From the NCBI RefSeq assembly GCF_002575655.3, contig NC_053038.3, positions 147,948,885-148,012,884 on the forward strand: DNA of 64,000 nucleotides, read 5' to 3'. The translations under genes and the position numbers were made by a program. This document shows, in pieces, positions 21,933 to 35,461 of the stretch (position 1 is the stretch's first letter; the number at the start of each line of letters is the position of its first letter). The DNA comes from Aegilops tauschii subsp. strangulata. Its lineage: Eukaryota > Streptophyta > Magnoliopsida > Poales > Poaceae. The notes beneath the pieces were generated by a model, which made no database searches, had not been told where the DNA came from, and saw only the letters and a list, made by a program, of their open reading frames with translations.

Positions 21933-24416
21933 CAAGAATCTCGTCCCCGAGATTCCCAAACTAGACGCGGAAAGGAATACGAAAACTTTGATGTGGGGCA
22001 GTCTTCACGTCCTCATACTGCTTCTGCATCCGTGTGGTGCTCCATTGAACCCTTGGGGTGCTTGAGGGTGTGGCTTTGTGTATGACATTCTGCTTGATCC
22101 AGATTGCAATTGGGGTCTCTCGCGTAGGTCATATTGGGCTGGAGGTTGATGGCTCGGTGATTGATGTCCTTGTAGAGACCGGTCTAGTTAGGAAGTTGGA
22201 AACAATTTCGGAGTGGTGTCGTGTGGAAAAATGTTGTGCACAGTTGGTGACTCAGGTGGTAACTCTAGATGGTAGCCGTCTATTCTTCTTCTTGTAGTGA
22301 TCTTGGAGAGGGGCGATAAATCTTGGTGTAAGCTTCCCTTTGGCATGGAAATGCTTGGTTCCTTTGAGAGAAGTGGCTTGCAGATACGCCTGGTCTTCGA
22401 CGAGAAAGTTCACTCCTTGACGATGGTGGTTGGCATAGTTCTTCCTACTTGGCATTGCGGTCTTCAAATGTTTCTTAACCAGCTGAACGATTCTTCTTCC
22501 ATCTTCAGTTAGACAAGTAGGTCACCAAGTAAAAGTGACAACCAACATGACCAAGTGCTCCATGAAGTTTCTGTTCATGGGGTACATACGGTAGGCTGGG
22601 GCATTGGTGGTGGTAACGGTTGAGTGTGGGCCAAGGTGTTCTCGATCTAGAGTCAAGACCCCAAGGTCATGATCCAACCGGGTTGTGGCTTGGTAGGGCT
22701 TAAGGGTTTCAAGGATCCTAGTGTGCAGGTGAACGTTTATTATCTTATTTCAAGCACAATTTCTGAGATGCCAGTTGTTCTATCTAGTCCTTTAAACAAA
22801 TCACATCATATCACCGATAACATCATTTCGTATAGGTCAACTCCAATCATCACTCATGTGATTCATATCCTCATGACTCTCGAGAGGAGGTCTAACAAAA
22901 TCATATATGTCTACAATCCCCAAACTCATATGTATGTCTACCCCTAAAAATCCATGGGTAGAACATACAAGCTGCTAAGCTTGAACATGACAATCCAAGT
23001 GCTCAGCCTATTCTTCCAAGGTCTAAGATAAAGCATCTCTATCCTAAGGAAACACGTCGTAAGCCACTCCAAGATCTTGTTTCCTTCCTATGAATCAACT
23101 CCAACAACCCATTAACTACACCAATCACTACATGATCTAGTAGTTCTACAAATCCAATCTCTATGGTGTTCCACAAGATCTTCTTATACCCTATAATCCA
23201 CAAATACTGGAAAGGGCTACCTTACTATAGTGAGTCCACCAATTTCCATTATCATGGTCAAGTAAACTCCAAGGTCAAGCTTATGTAGAACCCTAAATCA
23301 ACTCCGACAATTAATCCAATCTCCTAGTTCATCGTCCACCGAGGAACATGGTATCATGATCGGGATCATCATTCTAAATCCAATTTACTCCGAACATGTA
23401 GACTTACTCACCACCTATACTCCACTAGGATCACCTATTTAAATCCAAATCTCGTGTCCAACGAGAATTCCAACATGTTTCCCTCAAGTTATTTATGTAA
23501 TATCAACTGTCTCCTATCAATATCATCTGATCAAGTCAAATCCTTGCACCTCCAAGAATCTCAGCTTGCGATCATAATTGTCCTACTAAATCCAATTTAC
23601 TCAGGGGTAATGAAAGCTACGCCACTCTATTAACATGATCCCACCAAGTTCAACATGAAAGCCTTATAATCCACCAAAGAGTCTCAGATAGTTCCTCAAG
23701 GTCACTGTTATAAACTCATCAAGTCATTTGTCCCCTATTCCTATATCCTCAAATTGGTCCTCCCTATGGCATCGTATGTTCTGGTGCTATCTTAGGATAA
23801 TAATGTGCTCGTTCACTATGCCCATTAGTTCCATAATGAACTGAGTGATAAGCAAGGCTTACTGCAGCTTAACTTGTTCTCTTGTGATTCCGTAGGTTAA
23901 GCTCATGGTTAAGGTTTCGAGCTGGGGTATCTAGTGAAGTATTGTAGGGTCTAGGGATAGGATTCTAGTCTTGAGGTGTAAACACAGCTCTACCGGGTTC
24001 CACTTGGTCGAGGAGGCTGTAGAAAAATTCTTCAGTGCTTGTTGGTCGCCGAGGTAGAATCCTTGGTGTATCTTGTCTTGCTGGCCTTCAGTTGGGGAGA
24101 GAGATGAGAGGGAAAAGTAGCATAGAGGAGGGGAATGCCTAAAGGTGGTTCTATAGTGCAAGTGCAAGCAAACAAGTGCCGTGAAGGCCACACACATTCA
24201 TTAAGATAAGATAGGTGATATAGTGGCGTACATGCTGCCTAGGGAAAAAGTGCGACTTATATCAAAACACAAAATAAAAACAAGCAACACAGAATGTGGT
24301 TCCATTCGAACCATCACACGGACTCGACTTTGCATATGGGGGTACACGACTCGTCCTACCCTAGGGGTTCTCGGACTCGGTAGTCATGCTTGCTCGGAGA
24401 GAAGGCAGTTCAGTAT
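21933..24416. other. Non-coding internal domain of level-3 element
   Basis: About 2.5 kb without a recognisable pol domain; AT-rich and C-rich on the plus strand from 22700 to 23850. The reading frames here are short and match nothing I know. Confidence 0.5.
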
Positions 24417-25223
24417 TCAATTTCTGGGTTCCCCTTGTGGTGCCAATGGGTATGCGACAGTCGGCCGCCTGTTGGGACACATCCTTTTAATGTGCCCAAG
24501 TTCACCACACCCGTGACAAGTGATGGAAGCAAAAAGGTTGTTATTCAGTCTTGGGTTATGTCGTCTGTGGCCTGACGACGATCTTCTACGAGGTGGATAT
24601 GGAAATTCATTCCTATGCCTCCTGTGAGGGGTTTGGTTGCGGGTTTTCTGAAGTTCCTCGATTTGGTGCTCCTGATTGGCAATGTGGGCTTGTAAGGCAG
24701 TGATTTTATGTCCTCGCTCGGCCACCTTCTTCTTCTCGAGGCAGTGGAGGTGCAGAAGTGAAGGGAGGTCTTGGCGAGCCTTAAGGAATGCTTCGGTAAG
24801 GTGACGTAGAAGGTAGTCTCTTGCGTTGATGTAGCGGATCTAGTACTTGAGGGTTGGATCCTCATCTTCTGGGGAAATCATCACTTGAGTTGGGGCTCCA
24901 AATCCGTTCTTGCCAGGTAGGTAGCAGGTGGCGTGTTCTTCTTTCATTTTTGGAAGGAGGTCTTGAAGACGGAGGAGCGCTTCATATGCCACTTGCTGAA
25001 TGGCCAGGTCTCTTGTTGGCATGGGTGGTCCAATGAAGAACCAACCCTGGGGTGAGGTCTTGGCAGGCACAAAAACATTGGCGTAGAACTCCTTCTCGAG
25101 CACATCATTTTCTAGTTCATGCAGGGTGTATATGGGCAGCAAGGGATAGTGGCATTGTTGGAGGCAGTGTTTTAGGAGTGATGGAAATCCTGTCATAAGG
25201 AGTCTCAAGGGGGCGACGACCAT
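24417..25223 (-). pseudogene. Gag-like ORF with coiled coil and CCHC knuckle
   Basis: The minus frame from 25223 runs to a stop at 24840-24842 and includes ENDVLEKEFYANVFVPAK and VAYEALLRLQDLLPKMKEEH. It continues in a second frame with KITALQAHIANQEHQIEELQ (coiled coil, about 24700-24640), an Arg-rich stretch and a perfect zinc knuckle CHGCGELGHIKRMCP (about 24518-24474), ending at 24417. I read it as the nucleocapsid-bearing gag-type protein of this family. Protease and pol are missing. The exact family is unknown to me. Confidence 0.55.
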
Positions 25224-25372
25224 CTACAAAAGCTGAAAAGGAGAGGTCAATAAGGAAAAATATCCCTTAGGTTTGGGAAATCTCAGAAAAGAAGAGGAGT
25301 ATAGAGGGTTTTGCAAAACGGGTTTTGTCCTATCTAACGCCCATGCTAACTAAGGCTTCCTACAGTCAGGAT

Positions 25373-25385
25373 GGCTCTGATACCA
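25373..25385 (-). promoter_or_regulatory. Primer-binding site of level-3 element
   Basis: The minus strand reads TGGTATCAGAGCC, the complement of the initiator-Met-tRNA 3' end, four bases inside the right-hand LTR. Confidence 0.75.
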
Positions 25386-25389
25386 GCTC

Positions 25390-28300
25390 TGTGGGGACCC
25401 CGACTCATAAGTCGTGATCACCGAATGCACGTGTACAGTGATCCGAGAGATCAATGCTCACTGAACACACAGAAGCTGAATAACAAGAGTCTTACATCCA
25501 TACATACCGTCTTACACAAATTATGACCATTATGGTCAAGTCTTACATAGATAAAGCCACAAGGGCTGAATACCAAATAAACTTAAGCAGCGGAAATCTT
25601 CATCGATAAGTAGAACCCATGCCATCTGCCTTAACCCTACAGGCATTCTGACTGGGAAACGTCCTAGTTCGCATGTTCGTCTCCAAAGAACTCTTCTTCG
25701 AACTCCTGTTCTTCCATGCCTGGCCAATTAAATAACCAGTGGCAAGCCAATGAGTACATTGAATGTACTCGCAAGCAACCCATGATTGGTACAGGGCACA
25801 ATAATGCAATGATATAGGTAATTTTTTGCAGAAAGCTAATTTTGTTGTGCTATGACATGTTCAATAACTGGTAAATCATGCCTCGTATGAATTCAAGTAA
25901 CCATAGGGACTGGTTACAAATATCAACATAAAGGGAGTGGGCTCCAACCCAACTCCATCATGTCTAGTCCTTTGACTTGACCCAAGTAGTTCTTCCCACA
26001 CACACTGGTTTGTAAACAAGTGGACGTAGCCCAAGAGTGGTCACCCAACTTTCCTTGACCGTGGACACACCTATTCGAATAGTTTTACACTCTGCAGAGG
26101 TTGCACACTTTACCCACAAGATCCCGGGAACTTCCGTGTCATCCACGACCCGCGGTACCTCAAGTACCTGGGGTAAGCACCCGATCACTATCTTTCCCTA
26201 GACGACACTAACATAGAGTCCACTCGATTGGTAGAACCCCCGTGCCCAACATTTCACATCGTAAAATTGTGGAGCCTTGCTCGCATATTCATCTCATACC
26301 ACAAGCACGGGGTACCAACGGTGTGTCCGGTGCCCTGTGAAAATAGTCATGGCCGCCATACCTGGCACCACCCCGTCCCGAGGGAGGCAACAACGACTCT
26401 CCGTCACTAGTAATACGGGCTCCAAGCTAGAATCGGCCTAGGTAATCAATAATGCCCTTTCCCATATAAGGGTAGAGTGGTTGCACATGTAAGGTTGGAA
26501 TAACGGTCGCAACTTAAACCAATCCATTTTGAAAACAACACACACACTTGCCTCGGTACACCACTTCGTCATCAAGTGGTTACCCAACTCATTATCTCCC
26601 TCGGGCATAAGTGGCACCCGATGGGGTTTTCGAAAAGTTTTTGAAAACAATCTTGCTTCCATCACCATGCATATACCCAACCCATTTGCGTAGCAGCTAC
26701 TTAGCATCCTAACTACACCCACTCGCATAACCCTCATAGAAAGGTAGGGTCATGCATCATGCAAGTGTCAACGAGAAAAGCAGCGGAGGCAAAGCACCTC
26801 AAGTGTTCACCACATTATCATGACTTCAATGCAAGCAATAAAAGTGCCATATGACATGCATAAAAAGGGTTTCTTAGACATGGTCAAAGGGCTGCTTTCC
26901 TGGCTCAGCAAAGTCTTCTTGGTCTTCAAAGTCTTCAGGGTCTTCAGAGTCTTCTGGTCCAACTCCTTCGTTAGCAACGCAATCTATCGTCGCAAAATAA
27001 TAATGAGAAAAATAAGGCAATAATAAAACAGAAAAACCAAAGTGCTCAGAAAAATGTCAACTCATTTTTTTAAATACTAGGGTGAAAACTAAGAAGGGGA
27101 AAATTCCTAGTTTTGGATTTGGAGTAGCAGAATAGAATAAATGGATTTTCAGAGGGGTTTAATTATATTCAATTTTATATTTGAATATGAACTGTACATA
27201 AAAGTTGGTTGGACATGAATGAAAGTTACACCATTAAATAGGTGGGGTTTTTACAAGAATTTAGGAACTGGAATTATTGCATTTGGATTAATATTTAGTC
27301 CTGAGGAATTTCTGCAAATTTATAGAAAAACAAATCAGAGAAGCAGCACTGTGCAACTGGGCCAGAAGGACCACAATGCAGCAGGCCCAGAGAGGATCCA
27401 GCCCGCGCGAGGCTGCCATGTCGAAGGCGTAAAGCAAAATACGCCTTCAGCCGACGGGCGAACCGGTACGCGTGCACGTGCGTTTTAATCCTGACAGGTG
27501 GGGCCCACCCATCAGAGTGTGAGGCTGACCGACGGGCCCCATGGCCGTCGTCTTCAACCTCGGGCCAGAGAGGGAGGCGAGCTCACCAGCATCGCTGTGG
27601 TCGACGGCGAGGCGATCCGAGGGCACCGGCGTGATCAGGGCGGGGTCGCCGTTCGGGTGGAGGTGGAGGCGGTCGCCGAAGTGTAGGGGTTCGCCGGCGA
27701 CGAGGAAACCGGCGGAAGAGCTTCGGGAGGCGGCGGTTTCGGCCGTTTCCGGCTGCAAAAGAAGCGGGGAGGAAAGGGGAAATGACCAGTGAGCCGCGGT
27801 GGTTCCAGATCGAGGAAGAGGAGCGGCGAAGAGGGCCTGTACCCTGAGATCAACGTCGACCCGAGGCGGCGGAGCTCGAGCTCAATCTCGAGCTCGGGTG
27901 CTCCTGGAGAGGAGTGGGTGGTTCAGGGGGGTGTTTTGGAGCTGCAGAGGTCGAGTGGTGAGGAGAGGAGGGCTCGGGGAGGTCTTATATAGCCGGGCCA
28001 GGGCTTGCCGTGGACCCATGCGCCGGCGAGGTCATTGCCGTTGCTGTGGGTCACGGGGGCGCGCTTGGGCGTGTTTGGGGTGCTCATGGGGTTGGTCTAG
28101 GGCTAGGGTAGAGAAGAGAGGGAAAGCAGGGGGCCAGGGCACAGCGCGTGTGAGCGCGCTCACTGGTGCGCTCGGGCGGCCGGCGCGCGTGCGAGCTAGG
28201 GCGAGAGGAGGGAGAGGGAGGAGGGGGACAGAGGCGTGGCGTGACGCAGACGTCGAGGCGCATCGTCGGGCGTGCTGGGGAGGCCCAAGGTGGCCGGAGG

Positions 28301-28585
28301 TGGTTGGCAGGGGGCGGCTACAGTGCCTGGCCGCACTGTAGCGTGCTCCAGAGCGCCCAAATGGCTTGGCATGCCATTTTCTAAGCAGTGTGGGCGCCCC
28401 AAGCATGTCTAGCAGGTCTAGGAGGGAGTAAAGAAAAGGATCTTGGCCTTGGATGCTTTGGGTGGCCAGTGGGTGAAGAGAGAGGAAGGAGAAGAGTGGA
28501 ATTGGGGCTGTCCAGAATAGAAATTGGTGGTTTCATCCCCTCAATCATTGAGCAATGGCCAGGGGAAAGTTACTGGGGCTAGAAG
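25390..28585 (-). repeat. Right (5') LTR of level-3 element, first part
   Basis: Matches 17585 to about 20775 of the left LTR. Interrupted at 28585 by the Angela-like element; AGAAG at 28581-28585 is that insertion's target duplication. Confidence 0.85.
27984..27991 (-). promoter_or_regulatory. TATA box, right (5') LTR of level-3 element
   Basis: The minus strand reads TATATAAG. This is the LTR that would drive a full transcript. Upstream on the minus strand the LTR is cut by the insertion at 28586. Confidence 0.5.
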
Positions 28586-30300
28586 TGTTGGGGAACGTAG
28601 TAATTTCAAAAAATTTCCTACGCACACGCAAGATCATGGTGATGCATAGCAACGAGAGGGGAGAGTGTTGTCCACGTACCCTCGTAGACCGACAGCGGAA
28701 GCGTTAACACAACGCGGTAGATGTAGTCGTACGTCTTCACGATCCGACCGATCAAGTACCGAACGTACGGCACCTCCGAGTTCTACACACGTTCAGCTCG
28801 ATTACGTCCCTCGAACTCCGATCCAGCCGAGTGTTGAGGGAGAGTTTCGTTAGCACGACGGCATGGTGACGATGATGATGTTCCACCAACGCAGGGCTTC
28901 GCCTAAGCTCCGTAACGGTATTATCGAGGTGTAATATGGTGGAGGGGGGCACCGCACACGGCTAAGAGATCTCAAGGATCAATTGTTGTGTGTCTGGGGT
29001 GCCCCCCTGCCCCCGTATATAAAGGAGCAAGGGAGGAGGAGGCCGGCCCTAGGAGGGGGCGCACCAAGTGTGGAGTCCTACTAGGACTCCCTAGTCCTAG
29101 TAGGATTCCCCCTCCCATATGGAATAGGAAAAGAGGAAGGGAAAAAGAGAAGGAAGGAAGGGGGCGCCCCCCTTCCCTAGTCCAATTCGGACCAGACCAA
29201 GGGGAGGGGTGCGGCCACCCTTGAGGCCCTTTTCTTTCTTTCCCGTATGGCCCAATAAGACCCAATACGTATTCCCGTAACTCTCCGGTACTCCGTAAAA
29301 TACCCGAATCACTCGGAACCTTTCCGAAGTCCGAATATAGTCGTCCAATATATCGATCTTTACGTCTCGACCATTTCGAGACTCCTCGTCATGTCCCCGA
29401 TCTCATCCGGGACTCCGAACTCCTTCGGTACATCAAAACTCAATAAAACTGTCATCGTAACGTTAAGCGTGCGGACCCTACGGGTTCGAGAACTATGTAG
29501 ACATGACCGAGACACGTCTCCGGTCAATAACCAATAGCTGGACCTGGATGCCCATATTGGCTCCCACATATTCTACGAAGATCTTTATCGGTCAGACCGC
29601 ATAACAACATACGTTGTTCCCTTTGTCACCGGTATGTTACTTGCCCGAGATTTGATCGTCGGTATCTCGATACCTAGTTCAATCTCGTTACCGGCAAGTC
29701 TCTTTACTCGTTCCGTAACACATCATCCCGCAACTAGCTCATTAGTCACAATGCTTGCAAGGGTTATAGTGATGTGCATTACCGAGTGGGCCCAGAGATA
29801 CCTCTCCGACAATTGGAGTGACAAATCCTAATCTCGAAATACGCCAACCCAACAAGTACCTTTGGAGACACCTGTAGAGCACCTTTATAATCACCCATTT
29901 ACGTTGTGACGTTTGGTAGCACACAAAGTGTTCCTCCGGTAAACGGGAGTTGCATAATCTCATAGTCATAGGAACATGTATAAGTCATGAAGAAAGCAAT
30001 AGCAACATACTAAACGATCGAGTGCTAAGCTAACGGAATGGGTCAAGTCAATCACATCATTCTCCTAATGAGGTGATCTCGTTAATCAAATGACAACTTA
30101 TGTCTATGGCTAGGAAACATAACCATCTTTGATTAACGAGCTAGTCAAGTAGAGGCATACTAGTGACACTCTGTTTGTCTATATATACACATGTATTATG
30201 TTTCCGGTTAATACAATTCTAGCATGAATAATAAACATTTATCATGATATAAGGAAATAAATAATAACTTTATTATTGCCTCTAGGGCATATTTCCTTCA
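28586..30300 (-). repeat. Left (3') LTR of Angela-like element
   Basis: 1715 bp, TGTTGGGGAACG to TTTCCTTCA. The minus-strand TATA region (TATATA) is at 29016-29021. Confidence 0.93.
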
Positions 30301-30316
30301 GTCTCCCACTTGCACT
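30301..30316 (-). promoter_or_regulatory. Polypurine tract of Angela-like element
   Basis: The minus strand reads AGTGGGAGAC immediately before the LTR start TGAAGGAAAT. Confidence 0.7.
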
Positions 30317-31850
30317 AGAGTCAATAATCTAGTTCACATCGCCATGTGATTTAACATCAATAGTTCACATCACCATGTGATTAACACCCATAGTTCACAT
30401 TGTCATGTGACCATCACCCAAAGGGTTTACTAGAGTCAGTAATCTAGTTCACATCGCTATGTGATTAACACCCAAAGAGTACTAAGGTGTGATCATGTTT
30501 TGCTTGTGAGATAATTTTAGTCAACGGGTCTGTCACATTCAGATCCGTAAGTATTTTGCAAATTTCTATGTCTACAATGCTCTGCACGGAGCTACTCTAG
30601 CTAATTGCTCCCACTTTCAATATGTATCTAGACCGAGACTTAGAGTCATCTAGATTTAGTGTCAAAACTTGCATCGACGTAACCCTTTACGACGAACCTT
30701 TTGTCACTTCCATAATCGAGAAACATATCCTTATTCCACTAAGGATAATTTTGACCGCTGTGCAGTGATCTACTCCTAGATCACTATTGTACTCCCTTGC
30801 CAAAATCAGTGTAGGGTATACAATAGATCTGGTACACAGCATGGCATACTTTATAGAACCTATGGCCAAGGCATAGGTTATGACTTTCATTCTCTTTCTA
30901 TCTCTTGCCGTGGTCGGGCTTTGAGTCTTTACTCAATTTCACACCTTGTAACACAGGCAAGAACTCTTTCTTTGACTGTTCTATTTTGAACTACTTCAAA
31001 ATCTTGTTAAGGTATGTACTCATTGAAAAAACTTATCAAGCGTCTTCATCTATCTTTATAGATCTTGATGCTCAATATGTAAGCAGCTTCACCGAGGTCT
31101 TTCTTTGAAAAAACTCCTTTCAAACACTCCTTTATGCTTTGCAGAATAATTCTACATTATTTCCGATCAACAATATGTCATTCACATATACTTATCAGAA
31201 ATGTTGTAGTGCTCCCACTCACTTTCTTGTAAATACAGGCTTCACCGCAAGTCTGTATAAAACTATATCCTTTGATCAACTTATCAAAGTGTATATTCCA
31301 ACTCCGAGATGCTTGCACCAGTCCATAGATGGATCGCTGGGGCTTGCATATTTTGTTAGCACCTTTAGGATTGACAAAACCTCCTGGTTGCATCATATAC
31401 AACTCTTCTTTAATAAATCCATTAAGGAATGCAGTTTTGTTTATCCATTTGCCATATTTCATAAAATGCAGCAATTGCTAACATGATTTAGACAGACTTA
31501 AGCATAGATACGAGTGAGAAACTCTCATCGTAGTCAACACCTTGAACTTGTCGAAAACGTTTTTGCGACAATTCTAGCTTTGTAGATAGTAACACTACTA
31601 TCGGCGTCCGTCTTCCTCTTGACGATCCATTTATTCTCAATTGCTTGCCGATCATCGGGCAAGTCAACCAAAGTCCACACTTTGTTCTCATACATGGATC
31701 TCATCTCAGATTTCATGGCCTCAAGCCATTTCGCGGAATCTGGGCTCATCATCGCTTCCTCATAGTTCGTAGGTTCGTCATGGTCTAGTAACATAACCTC
31801 CAGAACAGGATTACCGTACCACTCTGGTGCGGATCTTACTCTGGTTGACC
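30317..31850 (-). pseudogene. Copia reverse transcriptase/RNase H region, decayed
   Basis: Several minus-strand frames must be combined. 31691-31488 includes RQVQGVDYDESFSLVSMLKS; 31474-31178 includes AFLNGFIKEELYMMQPGGFV and CKPQRSIYGLVQASRSWNI, all hallmark copia RT (RVT_2) segments. A frameshift then leads to YVNDILL near 31166 where YVDD is expected, so one catalytic Asp is Asn. The RNase H region towards 30317 is too decayed to read clearly. Confidence 0.8.
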
Positions 31851-32984
31851 TACAAGGTTCAGTAATAACTTGATCTAGAGTTCCATGATCATCATCATTA
31901 TCTTCCTCACTAATTGGTGCAGGAGTCACAGGAACAGATTTCTGTGATGAACTACTTTCCAATAAGGGAGCAGGTACAGTTACCTCATCAAGTTCTACTT
32001 TCCTCCCACTCACTTCTTTCGAGAGAAACTCCTTCTCTAGAAAGGATCCATACTTAGCAACGGATGTCTTGCCTTTGGATCTGTGATAGAAGGTGTACCC
32101 AGCTGTCTCCTTTGGGTATCCTATGAAGACACATTTCTCCGATTTGGGTTTGAGCTTATCAGGATGAAACTTTTTCACATAAGCATCGCAACCCCAAACT
32201 TTAAGAAACGACAACTTTGGTTTCTTGCCAAACCACAGTTCATAAGGCGTCGTCTCAACGGATTTTGATGGTGCCCTATTTAACGTGAATGTAGCTGTCT
32301 CTAATGCATAACCCCAAAACGATAGTGGTAAATTGGTAAGAGACATCATAGATTGCACTATATCCAATAAAGTACGGTTATGACGTTCGGACACACCATT
32401 ATGCTGTGGTGTTCCAGGTGGCGTGAGTAGTGAAACTATTTCACATTGTTTTAACTGAAGGCCAAACTCGTAACTAAAATACTCTTCTCCACGATCAAAT
32501 CGTAGAAACTTTATTGTCTTGTTACGATGATTTTCGCTTCACTCTGAAATTATATGAACTTTTCAAATGTTTCAGACTTCTGTTTCATTAAGTAGATATA
32601 CCCATATCTGCTCAAATCATCTGTGAAGGTCAGAAAATAATGATACCTGCTACGAGCCTCAATATTCATCGGACCACATACATCTGTATGTATGATTTCC
32701 AACAAATCTGTTGCTCTCTCTATAGTTCCGGAGAACGGCGTTTTAGTCATCTTGCCCATGAGGCACGGTTCGCAAGCATCAAGTGATTCGTAATCAAGTG
32801 ATTCCAAAATCCCATCAGTATGGAGTTTCTTCATGCGCTTTACACCAATATGACCTAAACGGCAGTGCCACAAATAAGTTGCACTATCATTATCAACTCT
32901 GCATCTTTTGGTTTCAATATTATGAATATGTGTGTCACTACTATCGAGATCCAACAAACCATTTTCGTTGGTGTGTATAACCAT
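31851..32984 (-). pseudogene. Copia integrase, broken
   Basis: The pre-integrase zinc finger is present as HCRLGHIGVKRMKKLH followed by CEPCLMGK (32984 to about 32720). The core starts with EIIHTDVCGPM (first catalytic Asp) and TDDLSRYGYIYLM. A frameshift and stops near 32540 break the middle. SERHNRTLLDIVQSMMS from 32394 carries the catalytic Glu, followed by the C-terminal GKKP motif region (ELWFGKKPKLSFLKVWGCDA). It would insert cDNA into the genome if intact. Confidence 0.85.
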
Positions 32985-33205
32985 AGAAGGTTTTTAATCA
33001 TGTAAACAGAACAACAATTGTTCTCTAACTTAAATGAATAACCATATTGCAATAAACATGATCAAATCATATTCATGCTCAACACCAAATAACACTTATT
33101 TAGTTTCAACACTAATCCCGAAAGTATAGGGAGTGTGCGATGATGATCATATCAATCTTGGAACTACTTCCAACACACATCGTCACCTCGCCTTTTTACT
33201 AGTCT

Positions 33206-33532
33206 CTATTTATTCTGCAACTCCCGTTTTGAGTTACTACTCTTTAGCAACTGAACCAGTATCAAATACTGAGGGGTTGCAATAAACACTAGTAAGTACA
33301 CATCAATAACATGTATATCCAATATACCTTTGTTCACTTTGCCATCTTTCTTATCCACCAAATACTTGGGGTAGTTCTGCTTCCAGTGACCAGCCCCTTT
33401 GCAGTAGAAGCACTTAGTCTCAGGCTTAGGTACAGACTTGGGCTTCTTCACTTGAGTAGCAACTTGCTTGCCGTTCTTTTGAAGTTCCCCTTCTTCCCAT
33501 TGCCCTTTTCTTGAAACTAGTGGTCTTGTCAA
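33206..33532 (-). pseudogene. Copia gag C-terminus with mutated zinc knuckle, protease start
   Basis: Contains CFYCKGAGHWKQNY at 33412-33371. The last Cys of the C-x2-C-x4-H-x4-C knuckle is Tyr. IDVYLLVF near the end is the expected neighbourhood of the protease, but no intact DSG/DTG motif is visible. The upstream gag (33533 to about 35440) is broken into fragments. Confidence 0.75.
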
Positions 33533-35447
33533 CCATCAACACTTGAAGTGGTCTCGTCAACCATCAACACTTGATGTTTTTCTTGATTTCTACCTTCGTC
33601 GATTTCAGCATCACGAAGAGCTCGGGAATTACTTTCGTCATCCCTTGCATACTATAGTTCATCATGAAGTTCTACTAACTTGGTGATGGTGACTAGAGAA
33701 TTCTGTCAATCACTATTTTATCTGGAAGATTAACTCCCACTTGATTCAAGCGATTGTAGTACCCAGACAATCTGAGCACATGCTCACTAGTTGAGCGATT
33801 CTCCTCTATCTTTTAGCTATAGAACTTGTTGGAGACTTCATATCTCTCAACTCGGGTATTTGCTTGAAATATTAACTTCAACTCCTGGAACATCTCATAT
33901 GGTCCATGACGTTCAAAACGTCTTTGAAGTCCCGATTCTAAGCCGTTAAGCATGGTGCACTAAACTATCAAGTACTCATCATATTGAGCTAGCCAAACGT
34001 TCATAACGTCTACATCTGCTCCTACAATAGGTCTGTCACCTAGCGGTGCATCAAGGACATAATTTTTTCTGTGTAGCAATGAGTATAATCCTCAGATCAC
34101 GGATCCAATCCGCATCTTTGCTACTAACATCTTTCAACATAATTTTTCTCTAGGAACATATCAAAATAAACACAGGGAAGCAACAACGCGAGCTATTGAT
34201 CTATAACATAATTTGCAAAATACTATCAGGACTAAGTTCATGATAAATTTTAGTTCAATTAATCATATTACTTAAGAACTCCCACTTAGATAGACATCCC
34301 TCTAATCCTCTAAGTGATCACGTGATCCATATCAACTAAACCATGTCCGATCATCACGTGAGATGGAGTAGTTTCAATGGTGAACATCACTATGTTGATC
34401 ATATCTACTATATGATTCACGCTCGACCTTTCGGTCTCCGTGTTCCGAGATCATATCTGTTATATGCTAGGCTCGTCAAGTTTAACCTGAGTATTCCGCG
34501 TGTGCAACTGTTTTGCACCCGTTGTATCTGAACGTAGAGCCTATCACACCCGATCATCACGTGGTGTCTCAGCACGAAGAACTTTTGCAATGGTGCATAC
34601 TCAGGGAGAACACTTATACTTTGATAATTTAGTGAAGGATCATCTTATAATGCTACCGTCAAACAAAGCAAGATAAGATGCATAAAGGATTAACATCACA
34701 TGCAATCAATATAAGTGATATGATATGGCCATCATCATCTTGTGCTTGTGATCTCCATCTCCGAAGCACCATGCTTGTGATCTCCATTTCCGAAGCACCG
34801 TCATGATCACCATCGTCACCGGCGCGACACCTTGATCTCCATCGTAGCATCGTTGTCGTCTCGCCAACTTATTGCTTTTACGACTATCGCTACCGCTTAG
34901 TGATAAAGTAAAACTATTACATGGCGATTGCATCTCATACAATAAAGCGACAACCATATGGCTCCTGCCAGTTGCCGATAACTCGGTTACAAAACATGAT
35001 CATCTCATACAACACATTATATCACATCATGTCTTGACCATATCACATCACAACATGCCCTGCAAAAACAAGTTAGACATCCTCTACTTTGTTGTTGCAT
35101 ATTTTACGTGGCTGCTATGGGCTTAGCAAGAACCGTTCTTACCTACGCATCAAAACCACAACGATAGTTTGTCAAGTTGGTGCTATTTTAACCTTCGCAA
35201 GAACCGGGCGTAGCCACACTCGGTTCAACTAAAGTGAGAGAGACAGACACCCGCCAGTCACCTTTAAGCAACGAGTGCTCGCAACGGTGAAACCAGTCTC
35301 GCGTAAGCGTACGCGTAATGTCGGTCCGGGCCGCTTCATCTCACAATACCGCTGAACCAAAGTATGACATGCTGGTAAGCAGTATGACTTATATCGCCCA
35401 CAACTCACTTGTGTTCTACTCGTGCATAGCATCAACGCATAAAACCA
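33533..35447 (-). pseudogene. Decayed gag N-terminal region and leader of Angela-like element
   Basis: Lies between the PBS and the knuckle-bearing fragment. No long frame survives. It occupies the position and length expected for the BARE-1 leader and gag. Confidence 0.5.
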
Positions 35448-35460
35448 GGCTCGGATGCCA
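35448..35460 (-). promoter_or_regulatory. Primer-binding site of Angela-like element, mutated
   Basis: The minus strand reads TGGCATCCGAGCC; the canonical initiator-Met form is TGGTATCAGAGCC. Two differences. Confidence 0.65.
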
Positions 35461-35461
35461 C

